Assembly (NCBI GenBank): GCA_004357005.1
Contig: SMWH01000100.1
Location: 1-6,045 of the forward strand
Direction: 5' to 3'
Origin: Gammaproteobacteria bacterium
GTDB lineage: Bacteria; Pseudomonadota; Gammaproteobacteria; SMWH01
Length of the DNA stretch: 6,045 nucleotides
Shown piece by piece: positions 1 to 4,680 of this stretch (position 1 is the first letter of the stretch; each line of letters begins with the position of its first letter). A program made the translations under genes and the position numbers. The notes beneath the pieces were generated by a model, which searched no databases, was not told the origin of the DNA, and was given only the letters and a program-made list of their open reading frames with translations.

Positions 1-161
1 GCGATCACAGCAACGCCCGTTTTGACCAGGGTTTCGCAGGCCACCCGGGCAGCCGGGTCCTCCTTCAGGATGGCGTCCAGGACGGCGTCTGAGATCTGGT
101 CGGCGACCTTGTCCGGATGTCCCTCGGACACGGATTCAGACGTAAATAAATGACTGCTCAC
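1..161 (-). CDS. metK: S-adenosylmethionine synthetase (methionine adenosyltransferase), N-terminal part, cut by window edge
   Basis: MetK makes S-adenosylmethionine from methionine and ATP in the cytosol, feeding methylation and polyamine synthesis. Only the first 53 codons are inside the window. The translation begins MSSHLFTSESVSEGHPDK and continues through ADQISDAVLDAILKEDP and ARVACETLVKTG, which is the highly conserved MetK N-terminus; the GHPDK motif (residues 14-18) carries the His and Asp known to act at the ATP/Mg site. The start is a GTG at 159-161. It is chosen because the protein then begins exactly where MetK normally does; only a weak purine stretch (AAGAGA) precedes it. The gene is divergent from the thioredoxin-family gene at 377. 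No known SAM riboswitch class is apparent in the roughly 50-nt predicted leader. Identification is near certain; the C-terminal two thirds cannot be assessed. Confidence 0.97.
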   Translation of the reverse strand, partial: MSSHLFTSESVSEGHPDKVADQISDAVLDAILKEDPAARVACETLVKTGVAVI

Positions 162-217
162 TGTTTGGTCTCTTGTTGGACTGGCCTGACCGGCCGGGCA
201 CTCGCGAAAAACGGGTC

Positions 218-223
218 ATTCTA
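218..223 (-). promoter_or_regulatory. Candidate -10 box of the metK promoter
   Basis: On the minus strand TAGAAT (five of six matches to the sigma-70 -10 consensus) lies about 57 bp upstream of the metK GTG. No convincing -35 box is found 16-18 bp further up, so the call rests on the -10 hexamer and its position only. The predicted leader contains a short GGCC-rich self-complementary stretch near 180-200 but no recognised riboswitch. Confidence 0.35.
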
Positions 224-255
224 CCGGCCCGCAGGCCTTCATGCACCGTTTTCGA

Positions 256-347
256 GGTGTCAGACACCATGAAAGCCCATTGTACGGCCCCGCCCCGATG
301 GCATTGATCCTGTTTCCCCGGCGGGGTTCAATGGTGTCTGACACCAT
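256..347. repeat. REPIN-like element: two GGTGTC(A/T)GACACC palindromes as a 15-bp inverted repeat
   Basis: The left arm GGTGTCAGACACCAT (256-270) is the exact reverse complement of 331-345, and each arm is itself a palindrome around one central base; the right copy extends to the 17-bp ATGGTGTCTGACACCAT (331-347). Between the arms, CCCCGCC (288-294) can pair with GGCGGGG (320-326), and TGAA/TTCA at 270-273/327-330 nearly extends the outer stem. The whole unit can therefore fold as one long hairpin. This is the architecture of a REP doublet (REPIN), elements usually spread by RAYT (Y1 transposase-like) proteins; no such gene is in the window, so that assignment is inference. It sits between divergent metK and the thioredoxin-family gene, about 30 bp before the latter's start, and probably lies in or near its promoter or leader. 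TTGATC (304-309) and TTCAAT (327-332), 17 bp apart, form a weak promoter-like pair inside the element. Confidence 0.75.
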
Positions 348-376
348 TTGATCAACACCATTGTAGAGGAGGGCCC

Positions 377-934
377 ATGGCCCGGACCGAGACCCCCGTT
401 TGCGACTTCGGCGCCCCCGCCGTGGATTTCACCCTTCCGGGTGTGGATGGCCGTGACTGGTCCCTGCGCGACTGCGCGGGCGAAAACGGCGTGCTGGTCA
501 TGTTCATCTGTAACCATTGCCCGTTTGTGAAGGCCATCCGGGAGCGCCTGGTGCAGGACTGTCGGGAACTGGCGGAACACGGGGTGGGGACGGTAGCGAT
601 CATGTCCAACGACCCGACGGATTACCCGGAAGATTCCTTTGAAAACATGAAAAGGGCGGCGGAAGAATTCGATTTTCCGTTTCCGTATCTGATGGACGAA
701 ACGCAGGAGATCGCCAAAGGTTACGGCGCCGTGTGCACGCCGGATTTTTTCGGATACAACAAGGATCTCGAGTTGCAGTTTCGAGGTCGGCTGGATGCCT
801 CGGGCACGAACTCGGCACCCGAGGGCGCCCGGCGGGAACTACTGGATGCCATGATCCAGGTGGCTGAAACGGGCGCGGGACCCGGGCAACAAGTGCCCTC
901 GGTGGGTTGCTCCATCAAATGGAAGGAAAACTGA
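377..934 (+). CDS. Thioredoxin-family protein (peroxiredoxin-like, CNHC active site)
   Basis: A 185-residue AhpC/TSA-like thioredoxin-fold protein. It starts with the typical strand GAPAVDFTLPGVDG (13-26), has VMFICNHCPFVKAI (41-54) with the redox pair Cys45/Cys48, an AVCTPDFF stretch (118-125) where Cys120 precedes the Thr-Pro expected to be the cis-proline loop, and a C-terminal SVGCSIKWK (175-183). This combination marks the common bacterial family annotated as 'thioredoxin family protein' (PRX-like group), presumed thiol-disulfide reductases or peroxidases whose substrates are mostly unknown. No signal peptide is seen, so it is probably cytosolic. The ATG at 377 is preceded by AGAGGAGG at 365-372, a strong ribosome binding site. 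It is the first gene of a tight cluster; the next gene starts 15 bp after its stop. Family is firm, exact reaction unknown. Confidence 0.9.
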   Translation: MARTETPVCDFGAPAVDFTLPGVDGRDWSLRDCAGENGVLVMFICNHCPFVKAIRERLVQDCRELAEHGVGTVAIMSNDPTDYPEDSFENMKRAAEEFDFPFPYLMDETQEIAKGYGAVCTPDFFGYNKDLELQFRGRLDASGTNSAPEGARRELLDAMIQVAETGAGPGQQVPSVGCSIKWKEN

Positions 935-949
935 ACGGGGAGCATCTTT

Positions 950-1657
950 GTGGACCTCTACTACATTATCGCCGGACTCACCTGGCTCCTTTCTCTCGTC
1001 GTGAGCAAGAAAATGCAGCATACCTATGCTCAATGGAACCAGGTTCGGACGGTGACGGGTGCGACCGGGCATCAGGTGGCCCGGACCATACTCGATGCGA
1101 ATGGACTCAATCGTTTGCCGGTCGAGCCAACCGGGGGAAAACTCACCGATCACTACGATCCGCGCGACAAGCACATAAGCCTGTCAGAAGGGAATTATTA
1201 TGGCAACAGCGTGTCTGCCACGGCGGTTTCCGCTCACGAGTGCGGTCACGCCCTGCAGGACGCTGACAACTACGGGCCCATGGAGTTGAAATCGAAACTC
1301 GTGCCCCTGGCCCAGGTGGCGGCGCGGTTCGGACTTCCCGCCGCGGTCGGGGGATCATTTCTCGGCTTTCCGCTGCTGGTGCAAATCGGACTGCTGGCCT
1401 ACGCAGGCTCGATCGGAGTGTATTTCCTGACCTTGCCCGTTGAGTTCAACGCCAGCAAGCGCGCGTTGCAGCAACTGGAAAGCCTCAGGCTCGTGAGTCC
1501 CGACGGACGGGACGGGGCAAAGAAAGTGTTACGCGCCGCCGCTTTGACCTATGTGGCCGGCGCGGCCACTTCCGCGGGATACGTCCTGTATCTGGCGTTG
1601 ATTTACGGAGGCGCGCTTTTTGGAAAAAAGCCGCCACCGCTTCCGCCCAGCGTCTGA
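950..1657 (+). CDS. YugP-type membrane zinc metallopeptidase (copy 1)
   Basis: A 235-residue protein of the YugP/neutral zinc metallopeptidase family (Pfam Zn_peptidase_2). It has an N-terminal membrane segment (about 4-19), the family motif DHYDP (67-71), the zinc site SAHECGHALQD (94-104; His96, Glu97, His100 of HExxH), and TLPVEFNAS (161-169) whose Glu165 is the likely third zinc ligand by analogy with other HExxH gluzincin-like enzymes. Two central hydrophobic segments (about 126-163) and one near the end (200-223) complete a membrane protein; the tail is proline-rich (KKPPPLPPSV). Start is GTG at 950 with GGGGAG at 937-942. It lies 15 bp after the thioredoxin-family gene and 3 bp before the CadD-like gene, so the three are very probably co-transcribed. 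Substrate unknown. A second family member is at 4681-5364. Confidence 0.9.
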   Translation: MDLYYIIAGLTWLLSLVVSKKMQHTYAQWNQVRTVTGATGHQVARTILDANGLNRLPVEPTGGKLTDHYDPRDKHISLSEGNYYGNSVSATAVSAHECGHALQDADNYGPMELKSKLVPLAQVAARFGLPAAVGGSFLGFPLLVQIGLLAYAGSIGVYFLTLPVEFNASKRALQQLESLRLVSPDGRDGAKKVLRAAALTYVAGAATSAGYVLYLALIYGGALFGKKPPPLPPSV

Positions 1658-1660
1658 GTC

Positions 1661-2245
1661 GTGGAACCGGTCCTGATCATCGTCGCCCTGACGGCGATCA
1701 CCTTCGTCGCGACCAACCTGGATAACCTCGGGCTGCTCGTTATTCTGATCGCCGAGGAAAGCTACAGCGCACGAGAGGTTGCCTGGGGTTATCTGCTATC
1801 CGCGCTGATCGTATTCGCGGCCGCCTGGCTCGTGGCCGAGGCCGTCGAACTCACACCCGAACGGCATCTCGGATACCTGGGTTTTGTTCCCATCGGGCTG
1901 GGGCTCTACCGGGCCTGGGAACTGACGAGAGGGCAACCCACCGACACGAGTATCCGCGCATCGAGCGCGGGGATGATCGCCGTTACCCTCCTCATGCTGG
2001 CCCAGAGTGCCGATACGCTGGCGGTTTACGTTTCCCTGTTTGCGGATACCAGCGAGAACCTGGAAATGGCCATGCTGATCACCTTCTCGGCGTGTGCGGT
2101 CGGGTGGGTAGTGCTGGCCCGGTGGCTCGCGGGGCATCGTCTGATCGCGGAGCCCCTGGAGAGGTGGGGACGTTATCTGCTCCCCGTGCTGCTCATCATC
2201 ATTGGTGTCCTCATCCTTCTCGATACCCCAACCGACGTCGCGTAG
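1661..2245 (+). CDS. CadD-like cadmium resistance/LysE-superfamily membrane transporter
   Basis: A 194-residue integral membrane protein with six predicted helices (about 4-30, 39-61, 68-86, 102-124, 134-155, 170-187). The first helix contains FVATNLDNLGLL (15-26), resembling the T-N-x-D-[DN]-L signature of CadD-type cadmium resistance proteins; helix 4 has AQSADTLAVYVSLF (114-127), a similar Asp-containing stretch in the second half, as expected of a duplicated three-helix transporter. Length matches the roughly 200-residue family. Metal specificity cannot be read from the sequence; general cation or amino-acid export is possible. The GTG start at 1661 follows the upstream stop by 3 bp, so translation is probably coupled to the peptidase; a TTG or further upstream start is excluded by that spacing. 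The stop codon TAG (2243-2245) is part of the GTAG head of a REP element, so the last codons may have been altered by its insertion. Confidence 0.72.
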   Translation: MEPVLIIVALTAITFVATNLDNLGLLVILIAEESYSAREVAWGYLLSALIVFAAAWLVAEAVELTPERHLGYLGFVPIGLGLYRAWELTRGQPTDTSIRASSAGMIAVTLLMLAQSADTLAVYVSLFADTSENLEMAMLITFSACAVGWVVLARWLAGHRLIAEPLERWGRYLLPVLLIIIGVLILLDTPTDVA

Positions 2246-2270
2246 GAGCGGCTTTCCAGCCGCGACTTTT
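2242..2270 (+). repeat. REP hairpin (GTAGGAGCGGC type) overlapping the stop codon of the CadD-like gene; possible terminator
   Basis: The unit begins GTAGGAGCGGC; GCGGCT (2248-2253) pairs with AGCCGC (2258-2263) around a TTCC loop, followed by GAC and four Ts. The 22 bases at 2244-2265 are identical to 3305-3326 in the second REP cluster. The 5' GTAG tetranucleotide next to a hairpin is the classical head of Pseudomonas/Xanthomonas-type REPs recognised by RAYT proteins. It lies in the 35-bp gap between convergent genes and could act as a weak transcription terminator for the plus-strand cluster, because a hairpin is followed by a short T run. Its TAG is the stop codon of the upstream gene. 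Confidence 0.85.
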
Positions 2271-2280
2271 ACGGGAGGTA

Positions 2281-3168
2281 TCAGAGACGTTGGTACCAGT
2301 GGGCGATAGCCTCGCCGATGGTTGCAGGGTGGTCTTCCTGGATGTAATGAAGGCCCTTGCCCACGTTGACGATCTCCAGATCGGAGAACTTCTCCCGGCA
2401 CCAATCCACGACGGGTTTTTGCATGATGGCCCCGGGTTCGACGGCGATGCACAGCTTGGGCAACGGGGTTTCCTGGAGCCAGGCCTTGTAGGCCTCGACC
2501 ACCGCGACCACATCCACGGGTTTGCCGCCGATGGGAATCTCGTTGGGCCACCGCCACAACGGTTTGCGCGAGGCACGGTCAGGGTAGGGTGCCCGGTATT
2601 GGTCCATTTCCTCCCGGCTCAGTTTGCGGATCGTTGCCATGGGCAGCACCGTCTCGATGAAGATGTTGCCGTTCATGATCAGGGCCTGCCCGATCCCGGG
2701 CGCGCGGAAGGCCTGGAACATGAGCCGCAAACGGGCCGGCATGGCTGAATACGAAGGTATCGTTCGAAGAATGGCTTCCATGAAGGCAATGCCGCGCATG
2801 TTGTCTTCGTGCTGCATTGCGTAGTCAAACCCCAGGGCCGATCCCCAGTCATGGATGACCAGGGTGATGTTCTTCAATCCCAGTTTTTCGATGAACTTGA
2901 ACAGATACCAGCGGTGATCCGCATAGCTGTATTCGATATCGGGTTTGCCGGATTTCCCCATGCCGATCAGATCCGGCGCGATGCACCGGGCATGCGGCGT
3001 CAGATGCGGAATGATGTTGCGCCAGAGATAGCTGGAAGTGGGGTTGCCGTGCAGAAAAAGCACGGGATCCCCTTCGCCCTCATCCACATAGTGCATGCGC
3101 GAGTCATGCACATCCAGGAACCGGGGTTCAAAGGGGAACTCGGGGGAAACGTTGTCCTCGACAGCCAT
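2281..3168 (-). CDS. dhaA: Haloalkane dehalogenase, subfamily II (alpha/beta-hydrolase)
   Basis: This 295-residue alpha/beta-hydrolase matches the haloalkane dehalogenase type II family, which hydrolyses carbon-halogen bonds to an alcohol plus halide. All expected residues are visible: the oxyanion/halide loop HGNPTSSYLWRN (40-51) with halide-binding Asn42; nucleophile Asp107 and halide-binding Trp108 in VIHDWGSALGF (104-114); the acid Glu131 in FMEAI (129-133), its position in subfamily II; and catalytic His274 in KGLHYIQEDHP (271-281). GMGKSGKPDIEYSYADH (69-85) is also typical. The helical cap lies between about 134 and 210. The start ATG (3166-3168) has GGGAGGGT about 7 bp upstream. No signal peptide is seen, so a cytosolic enzyme. 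It lies downstream of dksA on the same strand, separated by a REP array; no clear promoter of its own is visible. True substrate is unknown, as for most natural members. Confidence 0.93.
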   Translation of the reverse strand: MAVEDNVSPEFPFEPRFLDVHDSRMHYVDEGEGDPVLFLHGNPTSSYLWRNIIPHLTPHARCIAPDLIGMGKSGKPDIEYSYADHRWYLFKFIEKLGLKNITLVIHDWGSALGFDYAMQHEDNMRGIAFMEAILRTIPSYSAMPARLRLMFQAFRAPGIGQALIMNGNIFIETVLPMATIRKLSREEMDQYRAPYPDRASRKPLWRWPNEIPIGGKPVDVVAVVEAYKAWLQETPLPKLCIAVEPGAIMQKPVVDWCREKFSDLEIVNVGKGLHYIQEDHPATIGEAIAHWYQRL

Positions 3169-3213
3169 GGCGACACCCTCCCATCACCATGCTACACCCC
3201 AAACGGAAACGAC

Positions 3214-3330
3214 TGCAGGAGCGGCCCTCCGGCCGCGATTCCTGTGTCGGTCGCGCCGCGAATGGCGCTTCTGTAGGAGCCGCTTGTGCAGGAGCCGCTT
3301 GTGCAGGAGCGGCTTTCCAGCCGCGAATCC
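3214..3330. repeat. REP array: two hairpin units plus three tandem 15-bp partial units
   Basis: The left unit (3215-3240) has GCGGCC-CTCC-GGCCGC at 3221-3236; the right unit (3302-3328) has GCGGCT-TTCC-AGCCGC at 3309-3324. The closing pair differs as C-G versus T-A, a compensatory change that supports selection or descent as a hairpin. Between them are a remnant resembling a REP tail (CCGCGAAT at 3256-3263) and three 15-bp tandem copies of the head (TTCTGTAGGAGCCGC, TTGTGCAGGAGCCGC, TTGTGCAGGAGCGGC at 3269-3313), of which the last is the start of the right unit. Only the first keeps the GTAG head; the others read GCAG. The array fills most of the 165-bp gap between dksA and the dehalogenase gene and may attenuate read-through from dksA. 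Confidence 0.85.
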
Positions 3331-3333
3331 CTG

Positions 3334-3747
3334 TCAGGCGACGTGGATTTTTTTCTGCAGCAGTTCCCGGCGTTCCTGGGCTTCCACCGACAGGATGGCA
3401 ACCGGTCGTATTTCCAGGCGCTGGATACCGATGGGCTCACCGGTTTCCTCACAAAACCCGTAGGTGCCGTCGTCGACGCGGAGCAAAGCCTGATCGATTT
3501 TGCCGATGAGCTTGCGATACCGGTCCCGGGTGCGCAGTTCCAGCGCATGATCGCTCTCGCGGTTGGCCCGATCCGCCTCGTCCCCCACCTCGACGGTTTC
3601 GCCGCGCAGACGTTCAACGGTCTGTTTGCTTTCGTCCAGCAGTTCGTTGCGCCACGCCTGCAGCTTGAGGCGGAAGTATTGCTGCTGCTTTTCGTTCATG
3701 TACTTCTCGTTCTTCCGGGGACGATAGTTGTTGGGCAGATCGACCAT
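3334..3747 (-). CDS. dksA: DksA/TraR-family RNA polymerase-binding regulator with a one-cysteine zinc-finger remnant
   Basis: A 137-residue DksA homologue. DksA binds the RNA polymerase secondary channel and, with ppGpp, represses stable-RNA promoters and activates amino-acid biosynthesis promoters. Visible are YMNEKQQQYFRLKLQAWRNELL (16-37) starting the coiled coil, the coiled-coil tip DEADRA (56-61) with the two Asp and the Ala matching Asp71, Asp74 and Ala76 of E. coli, ELRTRDRYRKLIGKID (70-85), and the globular GTYGFCEETGEPIGIQRLEIRP (94-115). The four zinc cysteines are reduced to Cys99, Thr102, Ser120 and Ala123; Cys99 is the only Cys in the protein. CEETGEPIG variants are known from alphaproteobacterial DksA and Pseudomonas DksA2, so a functional non-zinc form is likely rather than a decayed gene. 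The start ATG (3745-3747) has AAGGAG just upstream. Whether a four-Cys DksA exists elsewhere in the genome is unknown. Confidence 0.92.
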   Translation of the reverse strand: MVDLPNNYRPRKNEKYMNEKQQQYFRLKLQAWRNELLDESKQTVERLRGETVEVGDEADRANRESDHALELRTRDRYRKLIGKIDQALLRVDDGTYGFCEETGEPIGIQRLEIRPVAILSVEAQERRELLQKKIHVA

Positions 3748-3788
3748 GGATTCTCCTTCCGAGCCTGCGAGACCCCCAAAGGCGCGGC

Positions 3789-3816
3789 ATCATACCGGGA
3801 AAACGGCGTATTTCAA
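3789..3816 (-). promoter_or_regulatory. Sigma-70 promoter of dksA with a GC-rich discriminator
   Basis: Minus strand: -35 TTGAAA (3811-3816), 16-bp spacer, -10 TATGAT (3789-3794), then GCCGCGCC before the expected start near 3782, leaving a leader of about 35 nt that carries the AAGGAGA ribosome binding site. The all-GC discriminator is typical of promoters inhibited by ppGpp/DksA, and E. coli dksA is known to repress its own promoter, so negative autoregulation is a reasonable inference here. Confidence 0.7.
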
Positions 3817-3935
3817 GGCCAAAAGTCGCGGATTTCGCGCGGTGTCGCGCGTTTTGGTTCCCGCCGGGGGCGGCGGCGCGAAAGAATACGTAATTGAATC
3901 AATAGTTTGGCCGGATCATGACCCCGGGTGAGCCC

Positions 3936-3960
3936 TGCCCCGCGCCACGGGCATTTTTTT
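3936..3960 (+). terminator. Intrinsic-terminator-like hairpin on the plus strand, without an upstream plus-strand gene
   Basis: TGCCC (3936-3940) and GGGCA (3949-3953) can form a 5-bp stem with an 8-base loop, followed directly by seven Ts (3954-3960). The stem is short. No plus-strand coding region precedes it since 2245, so it would terminate antisense or small-RNA transcription if it is real. Confidence 0.3.
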
Positions 3961-4070
3961 GAGTCGGCCCGAAACGACGTCCCGCCGCGGCGGCCAGACG
4001 GATGACGAGGGCAAGACGCGACGATTGGCCGGGGCCGTGACGCCTTGAACCATGGCGCAGGGCCGGATTC

Positions 4071-4640
4071 CTAGTGCTCAGATGACCCAGGCTCGCCGTA
4101 GGTTTTTTCCAGATACGCGATGATGTCGGCCGATTCCGGCATCCAGCGGTTTTCGCCCCCGGGTGCGGTGATCCTGAGCACGGGCACCGTGGGTCTCCCT
4201 CGTACCCCGATAAGTTCGTCACGGAATTTGGCGTGCTCGTGGATTTCCCGGAGTTCGACATCCACACCCAGGCGATCGATGGCCGATAGAACGCGGATGC
4301 AGAATGGACAGGTCGCCAGATAGTAAAGGGCCAGTTTGTCCTTCGCTGGTGTTTCGCTGGGGGCGTAGCGTGTGATGAACTCATCAGCGTAGAAGTCCGT
4401 CCATTTCGAGTCGGGCGCCCTGACGGTTTGTTCAAAATCCGCATTCATCAGGCAATAGATGAGGTTGCTTTTGTGAAAACTCATCTTTGCTTTTTCCGCC
4501 AGTGGCTCCTGGAGATGATCGGCGTACCAGATGGACCAGTCGGGATCTACGCCATCGGTGGCCGCAAAAGCCACATGGTGAGCTTCCCCGGTTGCCTGAA
4601 ACAGATCCGTGAGCGTTGAGTGCAGTTCTGAATGACTCAT
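4071..4640 (-). CDS. Two-domain protein: unknown N-terminal domain plus C-terminal glutaredoxin/GST-N-like domain (CPFC)
   Basis: A 189-residue cytosolic protein. Residues 104-182 form a thioredoxin-fold domain: LALYYLATCPFCIRVLSAIDRLG with the CPFC redox motif at 111-114, the cis-proline TVPVL (151-155), and MPESADIIAYLEKTYG (167-182), which resembles the glutathione-binding S/AD-x-I-I-x-Y-L ending of glutaredoxins and GST N-domains. Residues 1-93 form a separate, probably helical domain with aromatic signatures DPDWSIWYADHLQEPL (32-47), HKSNLIYCLMNADFE (56-70) and WTDFYADEFITRYA (80-93); I do not recognise its function. The start is the ATG at 4638-4640, which has AGGAGA six bases upstream; a frame extension to 4715 would run back through the upstream gene's end and has no ribosome site. 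It lies 40 bp downstream of the second YugP-like gene and is likely co-transcribed. Probable role: glutathione-dependent thiol-disulfide exchange. Confidence 0.85.
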   Translation of the reverse strand: MSHSELHSTLTDLFQATGEAHHVAFAATDGVDPDWSIWYADHLQEPLAEKAKMSFHKSNLIYCLMNADFEQTVRAPDSKWTDFYADEFITRYAPSETPAKDKLALYYLATCPFCIRVLSAIDRLGVDVELREIHEHAKFRDELIGVRGRPTVPVLRITAPGGENRWMPESADIIAYLEKTYGEPGSSEH

Positions 4641-4646
4641 GGTTTC

Positions 4647-4652
4647 TCTCCT
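4647..4652 (-). promoter_or_regulatory. Ribosome binding site deciding the start of the glutaredoxin-domain protein
   Basis: AGGAGA on the minus strand, six bases before the ATG at 4640, fixes the start there. The longer open frame up to 4715 overlaps the end of the preceding peptidase gene and lacks such a site. Confidence 0.75.
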
Positions 4653-4680
4653 GTTTGTGCCCCCGTCAGCCAGGATCTCG

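Larger units (their letters stand above)
3748..4070. other. 323-bp region without a convincing gene, holding the dksA promoter, an AT-rich palindrome and a hairpin-T7 motif
   Basis: The left part carries the dksA leader and promoter (3748-3816). An AT-rich island (3879-3908) in otherwise GC-rich DNA contains the perfect palindrome ATTGAATCAAT (3893-3903), about 80 bp upstream of the dksA -35; it could be an operator or a bending site but matches no site I can name. A plus-strand hairpin followed by seven Ts is at 3936-3960. The remainder (3961-4070), downstream of the glutaredoxin fusion gene, is GC-rich; I find no T-tailed terminator for that gene. A 45-codon minus-strand frame (3916-4053) has no ribosome binding site and is not accepted. 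Confidence 0.6.

Noticed and set aside
162..255. SAM riboswitch in the metK leader
   Set aside because: The leader after the candidate promoter is only about 50 nt with a small GGCC hairpin; no conserved core of a known SAM riboswitch class is visible.
1796..2557. Long minus-strand open frame (253 codons) across the CadD-like gene and the dehalogenase end
   Set aside because: Its translation is rich in Arg, Gly and His with no domain pattern, and it is antisense or out of frame to two well-supported genes; typical shadow in GC-rich DNA.
3214..3330. CRISPR array
   Set aside because: The 15-bp direct repeats are contiguous without spacers and are derived from REP hairpin heads.
3916..4053. 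Minus-strand open frame of 45 codons downstream of the glutaredoxin fusion
   Set aside because: No ribosome binding site before the ATG, basic low-complexity composition as expected from GC-rich noncoding DNA, and no recognisable motif.
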